Part shown: one piece after another, positions 26,421 through 34,848 of the stretch | Position numbering within the stretch: position 1 is the stretch's first letter | Layout of the letters: each line of letters opens with the position of its first letter | DNA from: an uncultured Clostridia bacterium | GTDB lineage: Bacteria > Bacillota > Clostridia > Oscillospirales > CAG-272 | Assembly (NCBI GenBank): GCA_945929845.1 | Contig: CAMEON010000007.1 | Coordinates: forward strand, 1-54,134 | Direction of reading: 5' to 3' | Length of the DNA: 54,134 nucleotides | Program-made: the position numbers and the translations under genes | Notes under the pieces: generated by a model | The model's database searches: none | Seen by the model: the letters and a program-made list of their open reading frames with translations, nothing else | What the model was told of the DNA's origin: nothing

Positions 26421-27620
26421 ATGAACATTCTTATCACCGGTGCCGGCGGATTTGTAGGCCGGAATCTGGCCGCTGTGCTTGCCAGTCTGCGGGACGTGAG
26501 CGGCCCTGCCCGGCCAGGCCTTACCGTGGATTCGCTGATGCTCTGCCACCGGGATACCGACCCGGCACAGCTTGCGCAGTATTGCAGGCAGGCTGACTTT
26601 GTCTTCCACCTGGCCGGGGTCAACCGCCCGGAGGATCCGGGGGAGTTCACGGCGGGCAATGTGGATCTCACCGCCACTCTTCTGGCCGCCCTCCGGGATT
26701 GCGGCAATCCCTGCCCGGTGATGCTGGCCTCCTCGGTGCAGGCTACGCTGGCGGGGCGGTATGCCGGGAGCGCATACGGGGAATCCAAGCGGGCTGCCGA
26801 GGAGCTGGTCTTCGCCCACGGTCGGGAGACCGGCGCACCGGTGTATGTGTTCCGCTTCCCCAACCTGTTCGGCAAGTGGGGGCGGCCGGACTACAACTCC
26901 GTCGTTGCCACCTTCTGCTACCGCCTGTCCCGGGGGATGCCTGTGACTGTCCATGACGGGGCGGCGGAGCTGGAGCTGCTCTACATTGATGACCTGTGTG
27001 ATGGGATGCTGGATGCGCTGGCCGGGCGGGTGGTGCGGTGTGACTTTGACGGGGTGCGCCCCATATGCCGAGCGGATGGCCGGTTCTGCACGGTGCCCCT
27101 TACACACCGTGTGACCCTTGACCGCTTGCTCTCCCTGCTCTGTAGCTTCCGGGATCAGCCGTCCACCCTGCTGTTGCCGGATATGCCCGCCGGCTCTCTG
27201 GAAAAGAAGCTGTACGCCACCTATGTGTCCTACCTCCCGCCGGAGGCTATGGTATATTCCCTGACACCCCACGCAGACGCAAGGGGGAGCTTCACCGAAC
27301 TGCTCCGCAGTGGGTATGCCGGGCAGGTCAGTCTGAATGTGACAAAGCCGGGGGTCACCAAGGGAGGGCACTGGCACCACACCAAGTGGGAGATATTCAT
27401 GGTCGTAGCAGGGAGCGGACGCATTGACATGCGGCGGATAGACGGCGGGGAGGTCCTGCACTTCGATGTCCGGGGCGACCGCCCCCAGGCGGTGCAGATC
27501 CCGCCGGGCTATACCCATACCATCACCAACACCTCCGGTACAGAGGATCTGATCACGGTCATGTGGGCCAACGAGACCTATGACCCCGCCCGGACGGATA
27601 CCTACCGGGAGGAGGTGTGA
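26421..27620 (+). CDS. capF: CapF-type bifunctional reductase/epimerase (SDR plus cupin)
   Basis: 399 residues. The N-terminal ~270 residues are an extended SDR reductase (MNILITGAGGFVGRNL, YGESKRAAEELV with the catalytic Tyr-Lys, FRFPNLFGKWGRP). The C-terminal ~130 residues are a cupin with GVTKGGHWHHTKWEIFMVV, including the metal-binding histidines, and IPPGYTHTITN. This two-domain arrangement is specific to CapF/WbjC/FnlB, which performs 3-epimerisation and 4-keto reduction to UDP-6-deoxy-L-talosamine derivative. AAAGGAG precedes the ATG. The stop overlaps or abuts the start of the next gene. Confidence 0.93.
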   Translation: MNILITGAGGFVGRNLAAVLASLRDVSGPARPGLTVDSLMLCHRDTDPAQLAQYCRQADFVFHLAGVNRPEDPGEFTAGNVDLTATLLAALRDCGNPCPVMLASSVQATLAGRYAGSAYGESKRAAEELVFAHGRETGAPVYVFRFPNLFGKWGRPDYNSVVATFCYRLSRGMPVTVHDGAAELELLYIDDLCDGMLDALAGRVVRCDFDGVRPICRADGRFCTVPLTHRVTLDRLLSLLCSFRDQPSTLLLPDMPAGSLEKKLYATYVSYLPPEAMVYSLTPHADARGSFTELLRSGYAGQVSLNVTKPGVTKGGHWHHTKWEIFMVVAGSGRIDMRRIDGGEVLHFDVRGDRPQAVQIPPGYTHTITNTSGTEDLITVMWANETYDPARTDTYREEV

Positions 27621-27622
27621 CC

Positions 27623-28996
27623 GTGGCCGGAGAAAGGAAAGCGCAAGGCACGCCACCTGCCGTGACACCGGTTCAGGAGGTGCTGTGCCGCCTGGTGGCA
27701 GACAGCCTGTTCCCGGGCGGGGACAACCAGCCCCTGCCGCCGGACACCGATTGGAACGCCGTCCTGACCGAGAGCCAGCTACAGGGGGTCACGGCCATTG
27801 CCTTTGCCAACTGCAAGGGCGGTACTTTGCCGCCCCCGGTGGCCAGCCGTATCCGTCCCCTCCTGGGTCGGGCCATGCAGCGCAACGCCCGGATTCATGC
27901 CCAACATACCCACCTGCATACACTGTTGACCGAGGGTGCCCGGCAGGCGGGGGGCGAGGCCATCCCCTACTGCATCCTCAAGGGCAGTGCCTCCGCCTTC
28001 TACTACCCACAGCCCCTTCTGCGCACCATGGGGGATGTGGACTTCCTGGTGTCCCGTTCCGACATCCGGCGGGCCGCCGGACTCTTGACGGCGGACGGCT
28101 TCGTCTTCCGGGGCGGGGACAGGGAAGTGGAGGAGAAGGATCTTGACGGGCGGTACGACCTGGTCTTTGACAAGCCGGGCACCATTCTGGAAATGCATGT
28201 GGAGCCGTCCGGCATCCCGGAGGGCCCGGTAGGGGCACGCATCCGGGAGATGCTGGCGGACATGATACCCACCGCCACCTGCGCCAGCGGGGAGCTGGGC
28301 ACCTTCATGAACCCCGACCGGATGCACCACGGACTGGTTCTGCTGATGCACATGGTGCATCACCTGCAGGCGGGGGGCTTCGGCCTGCGGCACCTGTGCG
28401 ATTGGGCGGTGTACGCCCATGCCCTGACGGAGGGTCAGGTGGAGGAGGAGATACAGCCCGCCTGTGCCTCGGTGGGACTTTGGCATCTGGCAGAGATCGT
28501 CACCCTGACCGCCGTCCGGCACATCGGCCTGCCCCGTCCAGCCTGGCTGGGTGTTTGTGGCCGGGAAGCAGAGGAAGTGGCGGATGCCCTGTTCCTGGAT
28601 ATCCTGGCCGGGGGCAACCTGGGGCAGAAGGACGGGGAACGGGTACACGAGGGGCTGTTCATTTCCACCGGGCACACGCCGGGAAAGCAAAAGAGCCGCC
28701 TGCGGCAGGGCTTTGAGACCCTGAACCGCATGACCTACAGCCGCTGGCCCCTGACGGAAAAGGTGAAGCTGCTCCTGCCGGCCGGTTGGGTCTGCGTGCT
28801 GACGACCCGGCTGTGCCAGACCCTGACAGGCCGCCGCCGGGCGGTGCATGTCCTCCGTGCCTATGCGGGGAGCCGGGGGCGGCAGGAGCTGTACGACAGC
28901 CTGCGCCTGTATCAGGCGGAAGAACCGGAGAAAGGCGACCGCAACAACCAACAAAAAAGCAGGAGCAACAAGAGGAAACGAGAGGGGAAGAGGTGA
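27623..28996 (+). CDS. PF14907-type uncharacterised nucleotidyltransferase-fold protein
   Basis: 457 residues from the GTG at 27623, seven nucleotides after GGAGG; a GTG at 27617 overlaps the capF stop and is too near the ribosome site. The segment PYCILKGSASAFYYPQP then LRTMGDVDFLV (residues ~115-145) is the nucleotidyltransferase-like core (LKG, R-x-G/M-D-x-D-x-L-V) of the PF14907 family, found in many capsule and exopolysaccharide loci without a proven activity. The C-terminal ~25 residues are strongly basic (KSRSNKRKREG). It is inserted between capF and capG, so it probably participates in the same pathway, perhaps in transfer or modification of the FucNAc-containing unit. Confidence 0.8.
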   Translation: MAGERKAQGTPPAVTPVQEVLCRLVADSLFPGGDNQPLPPDTDWNAVLTESQLQGVTAIAFANCKGGTLPPPVASRIRPLLGRAMQRNARIHAQHTHLHTLLTEGARQAGGEAIPYCILKGSASAFYYPQPLLRTMGDVDFLVSRSDIRRAAGLLTADGFVFRGGDREVEEKDLDGRYDLVFDKPGTILEMHVEPSGIPEGPVGARIREMLADMIPTATCASGELGTFMNPDRMHHGLVLLMHMVHHLQAGGFGLRHLCDWAVYAHALTEGQVEEEIQPACASVGLWHLAEIVTLTAVRHIGLPRPAWLGVCGREAEEVADALFLDILAGGNLGQKDGERVHEGLFISTGHTPGKQKSRLRQGFETLNRMTYSRWPLTEKVKLLLPAGWVCVLTTRLCQTLTGRRRAVHVLRAYAGSRGRQELYDSLRLYQAEEPEKGDRNNQQKSRSNKRKREGKR

Positions 28997-29000
28997 TACC

Positions 29001-30182
29001 ATGCCCATGAAGACGGATTATTCCGATGTGGCCTTCCGGGGGGACGGCCGCCTGAAACTGCTCATCATTGTGGGCACCCGGCCGGAGATCATCCGGCTGT
29101 CTGCGGTGATCCAGAAGTGCCGGGCGTACTTTGACTGCCTGCTGGCCCACACCGGACAGAACTATGACTACACCCTCAACGGCATCTTCTTCCGGGATCT
29201 GGCTCTGGGGGCACCGGATGTATACATGGATGCGGCAGGGGAGGATCTGGGCACCACCATGGGAAACATCATTCAGGCCTCCTATAAGCTCATGGCCGCC
29301 ACCCGCCCGGATGCCCTGCTGATCTTAGGAGACACCAACTCCTGCCTGTCCGCACTGTCGGCCAAGCGTCTGCACATCCCCATCTTCCACATGGAGGCAG
29401 GGAACCGCTGTCGGGACGAGTGCCTGCCGGAGGAGACCAACCGCCGGGTGGTGGACATCATCTCGGATGTGAACATGGCCTACTCGGAGCAAGCCCGCCG
29501 GTACCTGGCCGACTGCGGCCTGCCGCCGGAGCGTACCTTCGTCACCGGTTCTCCCATGGCGGAGGTGCTGTCCCGGCACCTGCCGGACATCGAGAACAGC
29601 GACATTCTGTCCCGCCTGGGCCTTACCCGGGGGCAGTACATCCTGCTCTCCGCCCACAGGGAGGAGAACATAGATAATGAGAAGAATTTTCACTCCCTGT
29701 TCTCCGCCATCAACAGGATCGCCGAGGTGTGGAACATGCCTGTCCTCTACGCCTGCCACCCCCGGGCAAGGAAGAGGCTGGAGGAGACCGGATTCCCCTT
29801 GCACCCCCGCATCATCCGCCACCCGCCCCTGGGCTTTTTTGACTACAACTGCCTGCAGATGAACGCCTTCTGCGTCCTGTCCGACAGCGGCACCCTGCCG
29901 GAGGAGGCGGCCTTCTATGGGGACATGGGTAAGCCCTTCCCCGCCGTGTGCATCCGTACCTCCACCGAGCGTCCCGAGGCCATGGAAAAGGGTTGCTTCC
30001 TGCTGTCCGGCATCAAGGGGGACGACCTGTTGTCTGCTGTCCGGATGGCCACAGAGCTGGTGCGGGCGGGAGACAGACCTGCACCCGTGCCCGCCTACAC
30101 CGATCGGAATGTGTCCGGGAAGGTGGTGCGCATCATTCAGTCCTACACAACCGTGGTCAATACCATGGTCTGGCGCAAATAA
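29001..30182 (+). CDS. capG: UDP-N-acetylglucosamine 2-epimerase-like enzyme, CapG type
   Basis: 393 residues from the ATG at 29001 (AGAGGTG upstream). Non-hydrolysing UDP-HexNAc 2-epimerase fold: LLIIVGTRPEIIRLSAVIQ, AHTGQNYDY, LILGDTNSCLSAL, HMEAGNRCRDECLPEETNR, LLSAHREENID, and SDSGTLPEEAAFYG with the uridine/phosphate-binding residues. With CapE and CapF in the same operon it is expected to complete UDP-L-FucNAc by C-2 epimerisation (WbjD/FnlC role) rather than to be the WecB housekeeping enzyme. It is the last gene of the glycan cluster; DegV follows 21 nt later. Confidence 0.92.
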   Translation: MPMKTDYSDVAFRGDGRLKLLIIVGTRPEIIRLSAVIQKCRAYFDCLLAHTGQNYDYTLNGIFFRDLALGAPDVYMDAAGEDLGTTMGNIIQASYKLMAATRPDALLILGDTNSCLSALSAKRLHIPIFHMEAGNRCRDECLPEETNRRVVDIISDVNMAYSEQARRYLADCGLPPERTFVTGSPMAEVLSRHLPDIENSDILSRLGLTRGQYILLSAHREENIDNEKNFHSLFSAINRIAEVWNMPVLYACHPRARKRLEETGFPLHPRIIRHPPLGFFDYNCLQMNAFCVLSDSGTLPEEAAFYGDMGKPFPAVCIRTSTERPEAMEKGCFLLSGIKGDDLLSAVRMATELVRAGDRPAPVPAYTDRNVSGKVVRIIQSYTTVVNTMVWRK

Positions 30183-30203
30183 TTATTGAAGGAGGAGTAC
30201 CCT

Positions 30204-31073
30204 ATGCTTACTCAGTCTTACACCATTTACACCGATTCCGCCTGCGACATTTCAAAGGAGATTCTGGATTCCTGGGGCGTCAGGTACAAGTCGCTGTCCT
30301 TCCGCTTTGACCATCTGGACAAAGAGTTCCTCAACGACGATATGAAGACCGAGGAATTCTACCAGCTCATGCGGGAGGGGCATATAGCCAAGACCTCGGC
30401 GGTCAATGCCCAGACCTTCCGGGAGGGCTTCGAGGAGGAGCTGAAGGCGGGAAAGGATGTGCTGTACCTGGGCTTTTCCACCGGACTCAGCACCACCTAC
30501 AACGACGGCGAGCTGGCCGCCAAGGAACTGCGGGAGCAGTACCCGGAGCGGAAGATCCTGACCGTGGACACCCTGGCCGCCTCCGCCGGGGAGGGGCTGC
30601 TGGTGTACCTGGCGGTGCAGAAGCAAAAAGAGGGTGCCACCATTGAGGAGGTCGCCCGCTTCGTGGAGGATATCCGTCTGCACCTTTGCCACTGGTTCAC
30701 CGTGGAGGATCTGGTCTACCTCAAGCGGGGCGGTCGGGTCAGTGCCGCTGTGGCTCTCATTGGCGGTATGCTGCAGATCAAGCCAGTGCTCCATGTGGAC
30801 GATGAGGGCCACCTGATCAGCATGTCCAAGGTCAGGGGAAGGAAGGCCTCCTTGCAGGCACTGGCTCAGCACTATGCGGACTCCGTCACAGACAAGACCG
30901 CCCCAGTGTTCATCTCCCACGGGGATTGCCTGGAGGATGCCAAGACTCTGGGACAGATGATCCGGGCAGCCGGAGGGCCGGAGCCTATGATCATCACCCC
31001 GGTCGGCCCGGTGATCGGTGCCCATTCCGGCCCCGGTACCATGGCGCTGTTCTTCCTGGGGAAGGAGCGGTAA
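30204..31073 (+). CDS. DegV-family fatty-acid-binding protein
   Basis: 289 residues from the ATG at 30204 with AGGAGG upstream. DegV/FakB proteins bind a fatty acid, and some present it to the kinase FakA. Visible: YTIYTDSACDISKEIL at the N-terminus, TSAVNAQTF, LGFSTGLSTTYNDG, VDTLAASAGEGLLV, FTVEDLVYLKRGGRVS and IGAHSGPGTMALFFLG near the C-terminus, all classical. It is probably co-transcribed with capG but functionally separate. No kinase partner is seen in the window. Confidence 0.93.
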   Translation: MLTQSYTIYTDSACDISKEILDSWGVRYKSLSFRFDHLDKEFLNDDMKTEEFYQLMREGHIAKTSAVNAQTFREGFEEELKAGKDVLYLGFSTGLSTTYNDGELAAKELREQYPERKILTVDTLAASAGEGLLVYLAVQKQKEGATIEEVARFVEDIRLHLCHWFTVEDLVYLKRGGRVSAAVALIGGMLQIKPVLHVDDEGHLISMSKVRGRKASLQALAQHYADSVTDKTAPVFISHGDCLEDAKTLGQMIRAAGGPEPMIITPVGPVIGAHSGPGTMALFFLGKER

Positions 31074-31110
31074 TACCGGGTTTCCCATGGATCATCCGGC
31101 ATAAAATCAG

Positions 31111-31154
31111 AAAGGGAAGGAGCCTGCCCCATCGGGGTGGTGTTCCTTCCCTTT
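31111..31154. terminator. Bidirectional terminator between degV and the beta-helix lipoprotein
   Basis: AAAGGGAAGGA (31111-31121) pairs with TCCTTCCCTTT (31144-31154) over 11 bp, with CCCC/GGGG pairing inside. A/T ends on both sides make it usable by both converging transcripts. Confidence 0.9.
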
Positions 31155-31174
31155 GACTGTGCGGGAGATCCGTA

Positions 31175-33277
31175 TCATTCCTCCAGCAGAATGTTTCCCT
31201 CTCCCACGATGCCCTCTGACCGTGTGTCCCGGCTGACCTCCTTTTCGTTGTAGACAGTGTAGTGTTTACCGGGGGAGATCAACAGGTTTTCCAGAACAGT
31301 GACATCCCGGGAGCAGGTGATGCGGATGGCACAGCGCTGACCGGACGGGCGGGGACAGACCCGGTCAAACAGATTGTGAGATACCGTGATGTGACCGCCG
31401 GTGCTGATCTGTACAGGGTAGGACACGCTGGCGGAGAAGTAGTTATTGGTGATCTCAATGTCCCGGATGACATCCGGTGCCGTGCGTCCGGAAGCACTCC
31501 AGGAGAAGATGTTCACATCCACGGCATCACAGCCGAAGAATTTGTTGTTGCGCACGATGGCCTGCCCTGGCATGATCCCCTCGCCGAAGGAGCTGGGCAC
31601 GGAGAAGATCTGGATCGGCCCGTGACATATGTTCCGGAAGGTACAGTTCTCCACCGTCACCTGCCGGCACTGGATCAGGAGGCCGCGGTTCCGCTTGTTG
31701 CCGAAGAAGCAGTCCCGGATGGTCAGCGTGGGGCTTGTGGTCACATTACAGGCGAAGCAGTCGGAGATGCCCTCGGTATCCCCGTCCACAGTGAGTATCC
31801 CGCCTGCGCCGTTGTCCTCGATCACAGTAAAGGAGCCAATGTAGGACAGGTCTGCCTTGCTGTACACATCCAGCACATCCCCCACCGACACCGGCACCAC
31901 CCGGGACGGACAGGATAGCTGATTTCCCCCGGCGGAGGAGACGGTCAGGTAACGGCTGTTGATATTCATGCAGTCATCGTGCGAGGCCTCAAAGACACAC
32001 CCGGTGACCAGAATGTCCCCGGTACAGCTGACGCAGTGAAACCCATCGGCGGTGGCTGTCATGAGCATCCCGGAGCCTTCCTCCGGGGTGAGGAACACCC
32101 GGTTCAGGTAGATGTTCCGGCAACCGTTCATGCCGATGGCCATGCCGGTGGTGTGGTAGAGCCACACGCTTTCCAGGTACACATCCCGGCAGTCTGTGGC
32201 GTAGAGGCCGAAATTCTCATACATGGTGTAGGCCACATTGACCACCGTGCCTGCGGCAGGCAGGGTCAGGGGATTGAGGAAGGTCAGGGTCAGCTCCCGG
32301 GTCTGTGGATCATACACGCCGTCCTCAATGTTCCGGATGCCGTCCCCGGTGCTGTTGTACAGCAGGTTTCCGCTGGAATCGGGGCAGTACCGCCCGGTCT
32401 CCGGGTCAAGGTACATTTCCATGTAGGAGCCCCACTGGATCCGTCCCCCGTTGTAGTGGGGATCGCTGAGATCAAACTGGTCACGGATACGGAGCGTGAC
32501 CGTGCGGGCGGCGGCATCTCCCCGCACCACCTCGCCGACTACGGCACTGGGGGTCTCGTAGGTGAAGGCATAGTCCACAAAGCGGATGTTCCGGCAACTG
32601 GCCAGCCGGATGCCCGGCGTCCACTCCGTCATCAGGATGGTGAAGGGCTCCCCAGCCCCATCGGAGCAGAAGCAGACATCCGAGAGGTCGGTCAGCGTCA
32701 GGGTAGAGGAGAACCGATAGGTTCCTACCGGAAAGATCACCTTGACCTGCCCGGACAGGTTTTGCAGCTCCCGGCACAGGGCGGCGAAGGCGGCACTGTT
32801 GTCCTCCGCTTCGGGGGAGAGGCCGTAGGCTTCGGCCCGGATGATGTGAACGCAGTCCCCGTCTGCCGGAGCCGGGTACAGCACACTGTCCATAGCTGTC
32901 TGTCGGATCCCCACGGCACTGGGGTCGGATAGGCCGCAGGTCTCATGTTCCCCGATGGCGGCGGTGTACGGCGTGGCCCGGAGAAGGTCGGCTACCTCAT
33001 CCACGGACAGAACGGGAACCGTGGCCTGCGTTTCCTCCTCGGCGGCTGTGTCCGGGATGGTCTCCGTGTCGGAGGAGGGCGCAGGGAGGCTTTCTGTTCC
33101 GGGATCGGTGGCAGGGTTTTCTTTCACGGTTTCCCGGCTCTCATTCCCCATGCTGTTCTCCCCGGAGGGGCCGGATTCAGCACCACCTGCCGGTTCTCCC
33201 TGTTGGCAGGCAGTCAGGCCGAAAAAGGTAAGGCAAAGGGCCAGCAGGGCGGCCCATCGGTGCAGAGTGCGTTTCAT
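31175..33277 (-). CDS. Lipoprotein with right-handed parallel beta-helix
   Basis: 700 residues from the ATG at 33277 (GGGAGGG eight nucleotides upstream). Lipoprotein signal: basic start, hydrophobic core and lipobox LTAC with Cys24; then a ~70-residue Ser/Glu/Thr-rich linker. From about residue 150 there are repeated beta-helix coils: FPVGTYRF, NIRFVDYAF, DVYLESVWLYHTTGMAI, FEASHDDCMNI, QVTVENCTFRN, DIEITNNYF and HITVSHNLFDRVC. The HDDCMN and SHDD pieces recall polysaccharide-active helix enzymes (pectate-lyase-like or GH110-like), but I cannot assign a family. It is probably exposed on the cell surface and acts on, or binds, a glycan. Confidence 0.8.
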   Translation of the reverse strand: MKRTLHRWAALLALCLTFFGLTACQQGEPAGGAESGPSGENSMGNESRETVKENPATDPGTESLPAPSSDTETIPDTAAEEETQATVPVLSVDEVADLLRATPYTAAIGEHETCGLSDPSAVGIRQTAMDSVLYPAPADGDCVHIIRAEAYGLSPEAEDNSAAFAALCRELQNLSGQVKVIFPVGTYRFSSTLTLTDLSDVCFCSDGAGEPFTILMTEWTPGIRLASCRNIRFVDYAFTYETPSAVVGEVVRGDAAARTVTLRIRDQFDLSDPHYNGGRIQWGSYMEMYLDPETGRYCPDSSGNLLYNSTGDGIRNIEDGVYDPQTRELTLTFLNPLTLPAAGTVVNVAYTMYENFGLYATDCRDVYLESVWLYHTTGMAIGMNGCRNIYLNRVFLTPEEGSGMLMTATADGFHCVSCTGDILVTGCVFEASHDDCMNINSRYLTVSSAGGNQLSCPSRVVPVSVGDVLDVYSKADLSYIGSFTVIEDNGAGGILTVDGDTEGISDCFACNVTTSPTLTIRDCFFGNKRNRGLLIQCRQVTVENCTFRNICHGPIQIFSVPSSFGEGIMPGQAIVRNNKFFGCDAVDVNIFSWSASGRTAPDVIRDIEITNNYFSASVSYPVQISTGGHITVSHNLFDRVCPRPSGQRCAIRITCSRDVTVLENLLISPGKHYTVYNEKEVSRDTRSEGIVGEGNILLEE

Positions 33278-33317
33278 AAGCGGTACCCTCCCTTGACGAA
33301 AATGAATATGTACCTGC

Positions 33318-33346
33318 ATTATACACTACGAAAATCATTTCGTCAA
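33318..33346 (-). promoter_or_regulatory. Sigma-A promoter of the beta-helix lipoprotein gene
   Basis: On the minus strand TTGACG (33341-33346) and TATAAT (33318-33323), 17-bp spacer. It is flanked by an inverted repeat: CTTGACGAAAATGA (33292-33305) and TCATTTCGTCAAG (33335-33347), so the -35 box is one arm and the other arm lies in the leader. Confidence 0.88.
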
Positions 33347-33357
33347 GAGAAAAAGCA

Positions 33358-33379
33358 CACCGCAAAAATTTTTTCGGTG
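33358..33379 (-). terminator. Possible terminator of the S1-domain gene
   Basis: CACCG and CGGTG flank an A-run/T-run (33358-33379), an AT-rich hairpin downstream of the S1-domain gene on the minus strand. The U-run lies in the arm, not after it, so this call is weak. Confidence 0.4.
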
Positions 33380-33412
33380 CCTGCCATCCCGTAGCAGGTT
33401 CACGCACGAAAC

Positions 33413-34399
33413 TTACGCCTCGCTGAACACGGTCTCCACCCGTTTGCGTGAAAGAGGCGGGGAGTACAGCCAGCGGTCTATGTGAGTTACCTTGTCTCCC
33501 CGGATGAAGTAGGTCATTTTGGGTGCCGGGAGCGGCTCCCCCCGGTATGCGTCAATGAGAACCAGCTTGACCTTCATCCGCTCCGGAATGATGCTCTTGA
33601 TAAAGACGGCGGCGGTGCGGCCGACCAGACCCTCCGCAAGGGCACGGTCGCCTTCCCGACGCTCGGCAAGGCCGGCCAGATTGGGGGCCAGCTCCACGAA
33701 GATGCCGTACTCCTCCACGCTCCGCACAATGCCCGCCACTGTCTGCCCAGGCTCAAAGCGGGAGGCGTTCTCCTCCCAGGTGCCAAGCAGTTCCCGGGTG
33801 GAAAGAAAGATGCGCCCGGTGAGGGCCTCCACATTCCGCACCACAGCCCAGATAAGCTGCCCGTTGTACAACCGATCCCGGGGATGGGTGATGCGGGAGA
33901 CGGAGATGGCGTCCACAGACAGGAGGGAGGAAAGACCACACCCGATGTCCACGAAGGCACCGAAGCTCTCCAGGTGCGTCACCCGCCCCCGGAGGATGTC
34001 CCCCGGGATCAGGTCTGCCAGGTAGGCGGAAGCACAGGCCGCCTGGGCGGCCCGGCGGGACAGCGTCACCGGCACACGCCCCTCGCCGTCCGCCTCCCCG
34101 ATGCCCATCACCTTGAAGCAGACCGCCTTGCCCACCCGGGTAAGGATGGCAATGTCTTTCACGGCTTCCCCGGGGCGGGTGAATACCACCTCTGAACGGG
34201 GGATCTGCGCCCGGATGCCGGGCAGGGCGGGGAAGTCGATATGTAGATTCAGGTCGGCATCGCACAGGAGAGCCAGTCCCTCCAGGATCGCCCCGGTCTC
34301 CATGGCCTTTTCCAGACCGGCGAGGGAGGAGGTGAGCTCACGGTTCCTCGGTGTGGAGAGAAGCAGGCCCTCGGGCACATAGGTGTTTGCGGATTCCAT
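33413..34399 (-). CDS. S1 RNA-binding-domain protein
   Basis: 328 residues from the ATG at 34399; another ATG at 34411 abuts the AGAAAGG ribosome site. Two S1 domains are visible: one around GDILRGRVTHLESFGAFVDIGCGLSSLLSVDAIS (given in parts; residues ~145-180), and a second around GQTVAGIVRSVEEYGIFVELAPNL near 225-250, each with the G-x-V-x2-I/V-x-x-G-x-F-V pattern. It lacks the IspH (LytB) domain that some clostridial S1 fusions have. Probably a ribosome- or mRNA-associated protein of the ribosomal S1-like group in Clostridia. It precedes the beta-helix gene on the same strand but that gene has its own promoter. Confidence 0.82.
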   Translation of the reverse strand: MESANTYVPEGLLLSTPRNRELTSSLAGLEKAMETGAILEGLALLCDADLNLHIDFPALPGIRAQIPRSEVVFTRPGEAVKDIAILTRVGKAVCFKVMGIGEADGEGRVPVTLSRRAAQAACASAYLADLIPGDILRGRVTHLESFGAFVDIGCGLSSLLSVDAISVSRITHPRDRLYNGQLIWAVVRNVEALTGRIFLSTRELLGTWEENASRFEPGQTVAGIVRSVEEYGIFVELAPNLAGLAERREGDRALAEGLVGRTAAVFIKSIIPERMKVKLVLIDAYRGEPLPAPKMTYFIRGDKVTHIDRWLYSPPLSRKRVETVFSEA

Positions 34400-34754
34400 A
34401 GTCTGTACCATCCTTTCTTTTCCGATACCGGCGGGGCCATGCCCTCCCGGCAGGTTTGGTACAGCCTATGAGCACCGACCCGGAAATATGACAGGGCGGA
34501 GACGGTCATTGAGCAGTCTTTCAGATGGTGGTACGGGGAGAACAGACATCCAGGATCTTTCCCCATGTGTAAATGTATACATTCATGTTCGGTACACCGT
34601 TTCTTGATTTTTGCTGCCACTTCCCGGGGAGTCTTTGGCTGAGAAAAAATGTTCCGGCAGGCAAGGTGAGACGAGGAAAAGCGGAGAAAACCAAAGAAAA
34701 CAAGAGGTCTTGGGCAGGTAAATCAAAAAATCCGAAAAAAGTTTGAAAAACCTA

Positions 34755-34783
34755 TTGACAAAGCGGGGAGGGTATGTTATAAT
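34755..34783 (+). promoter_or_regulatory. Consensus sigma-A promoter of rplM-rpsI
   Basis: TTGACA (34755-34760), 17-bp spacer, TATAAT (34778-34783). Both boxes are perfect, as expected for ribosomal protein genes. Confidence 0.93.
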
Positions 34784-34793
34784 ATCACCCGTT

Positions 34794-34821
34794 GTGAGAG
34801 GGCGGACTGCGCCCATATCAC
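34794..34821 (+). promoter_or_regulatory. Leader hairpin of rplM, possible L13 autoregulatory element
   Basis: GTGA (34794-34797) pairs with TCAC (34818-34821) and GGGCG (34800-34804) with CGCCC (34810-34814), giving a two-part stem at the very 5' end of the predicted transcript. Firmicutes rplM genes are known to have L13-leader structures; whether this is one needs a covariance-model search. Confidence 0.5.
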
Positions 34822-34848
34822 GGAAGAATATTTTCGGAGGAATAGAAA

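Larger units (their letters stand above)
34412..34848. other. Intergenic region before rplM, with degenerate repeat
   Basis: Between the S1-domain gene and rplM. It holds the rplM promoter and leader near its right end. Around 34565-34605 there is a stretch (ATGTGTA...ATTCATGTTCGGT...ATTTTTG) that resembles the interior of the family A repeat at about 12797-12835, with a perfect AATGTATACATT palindrome at 34572-34583. I see no coding region here. Confidence 0.5.

Noticed and set aside
30970-31160. Possible small ORF after degV
   Set aside because: The stretch is the degV 3' end plus a bidirectional terminator.
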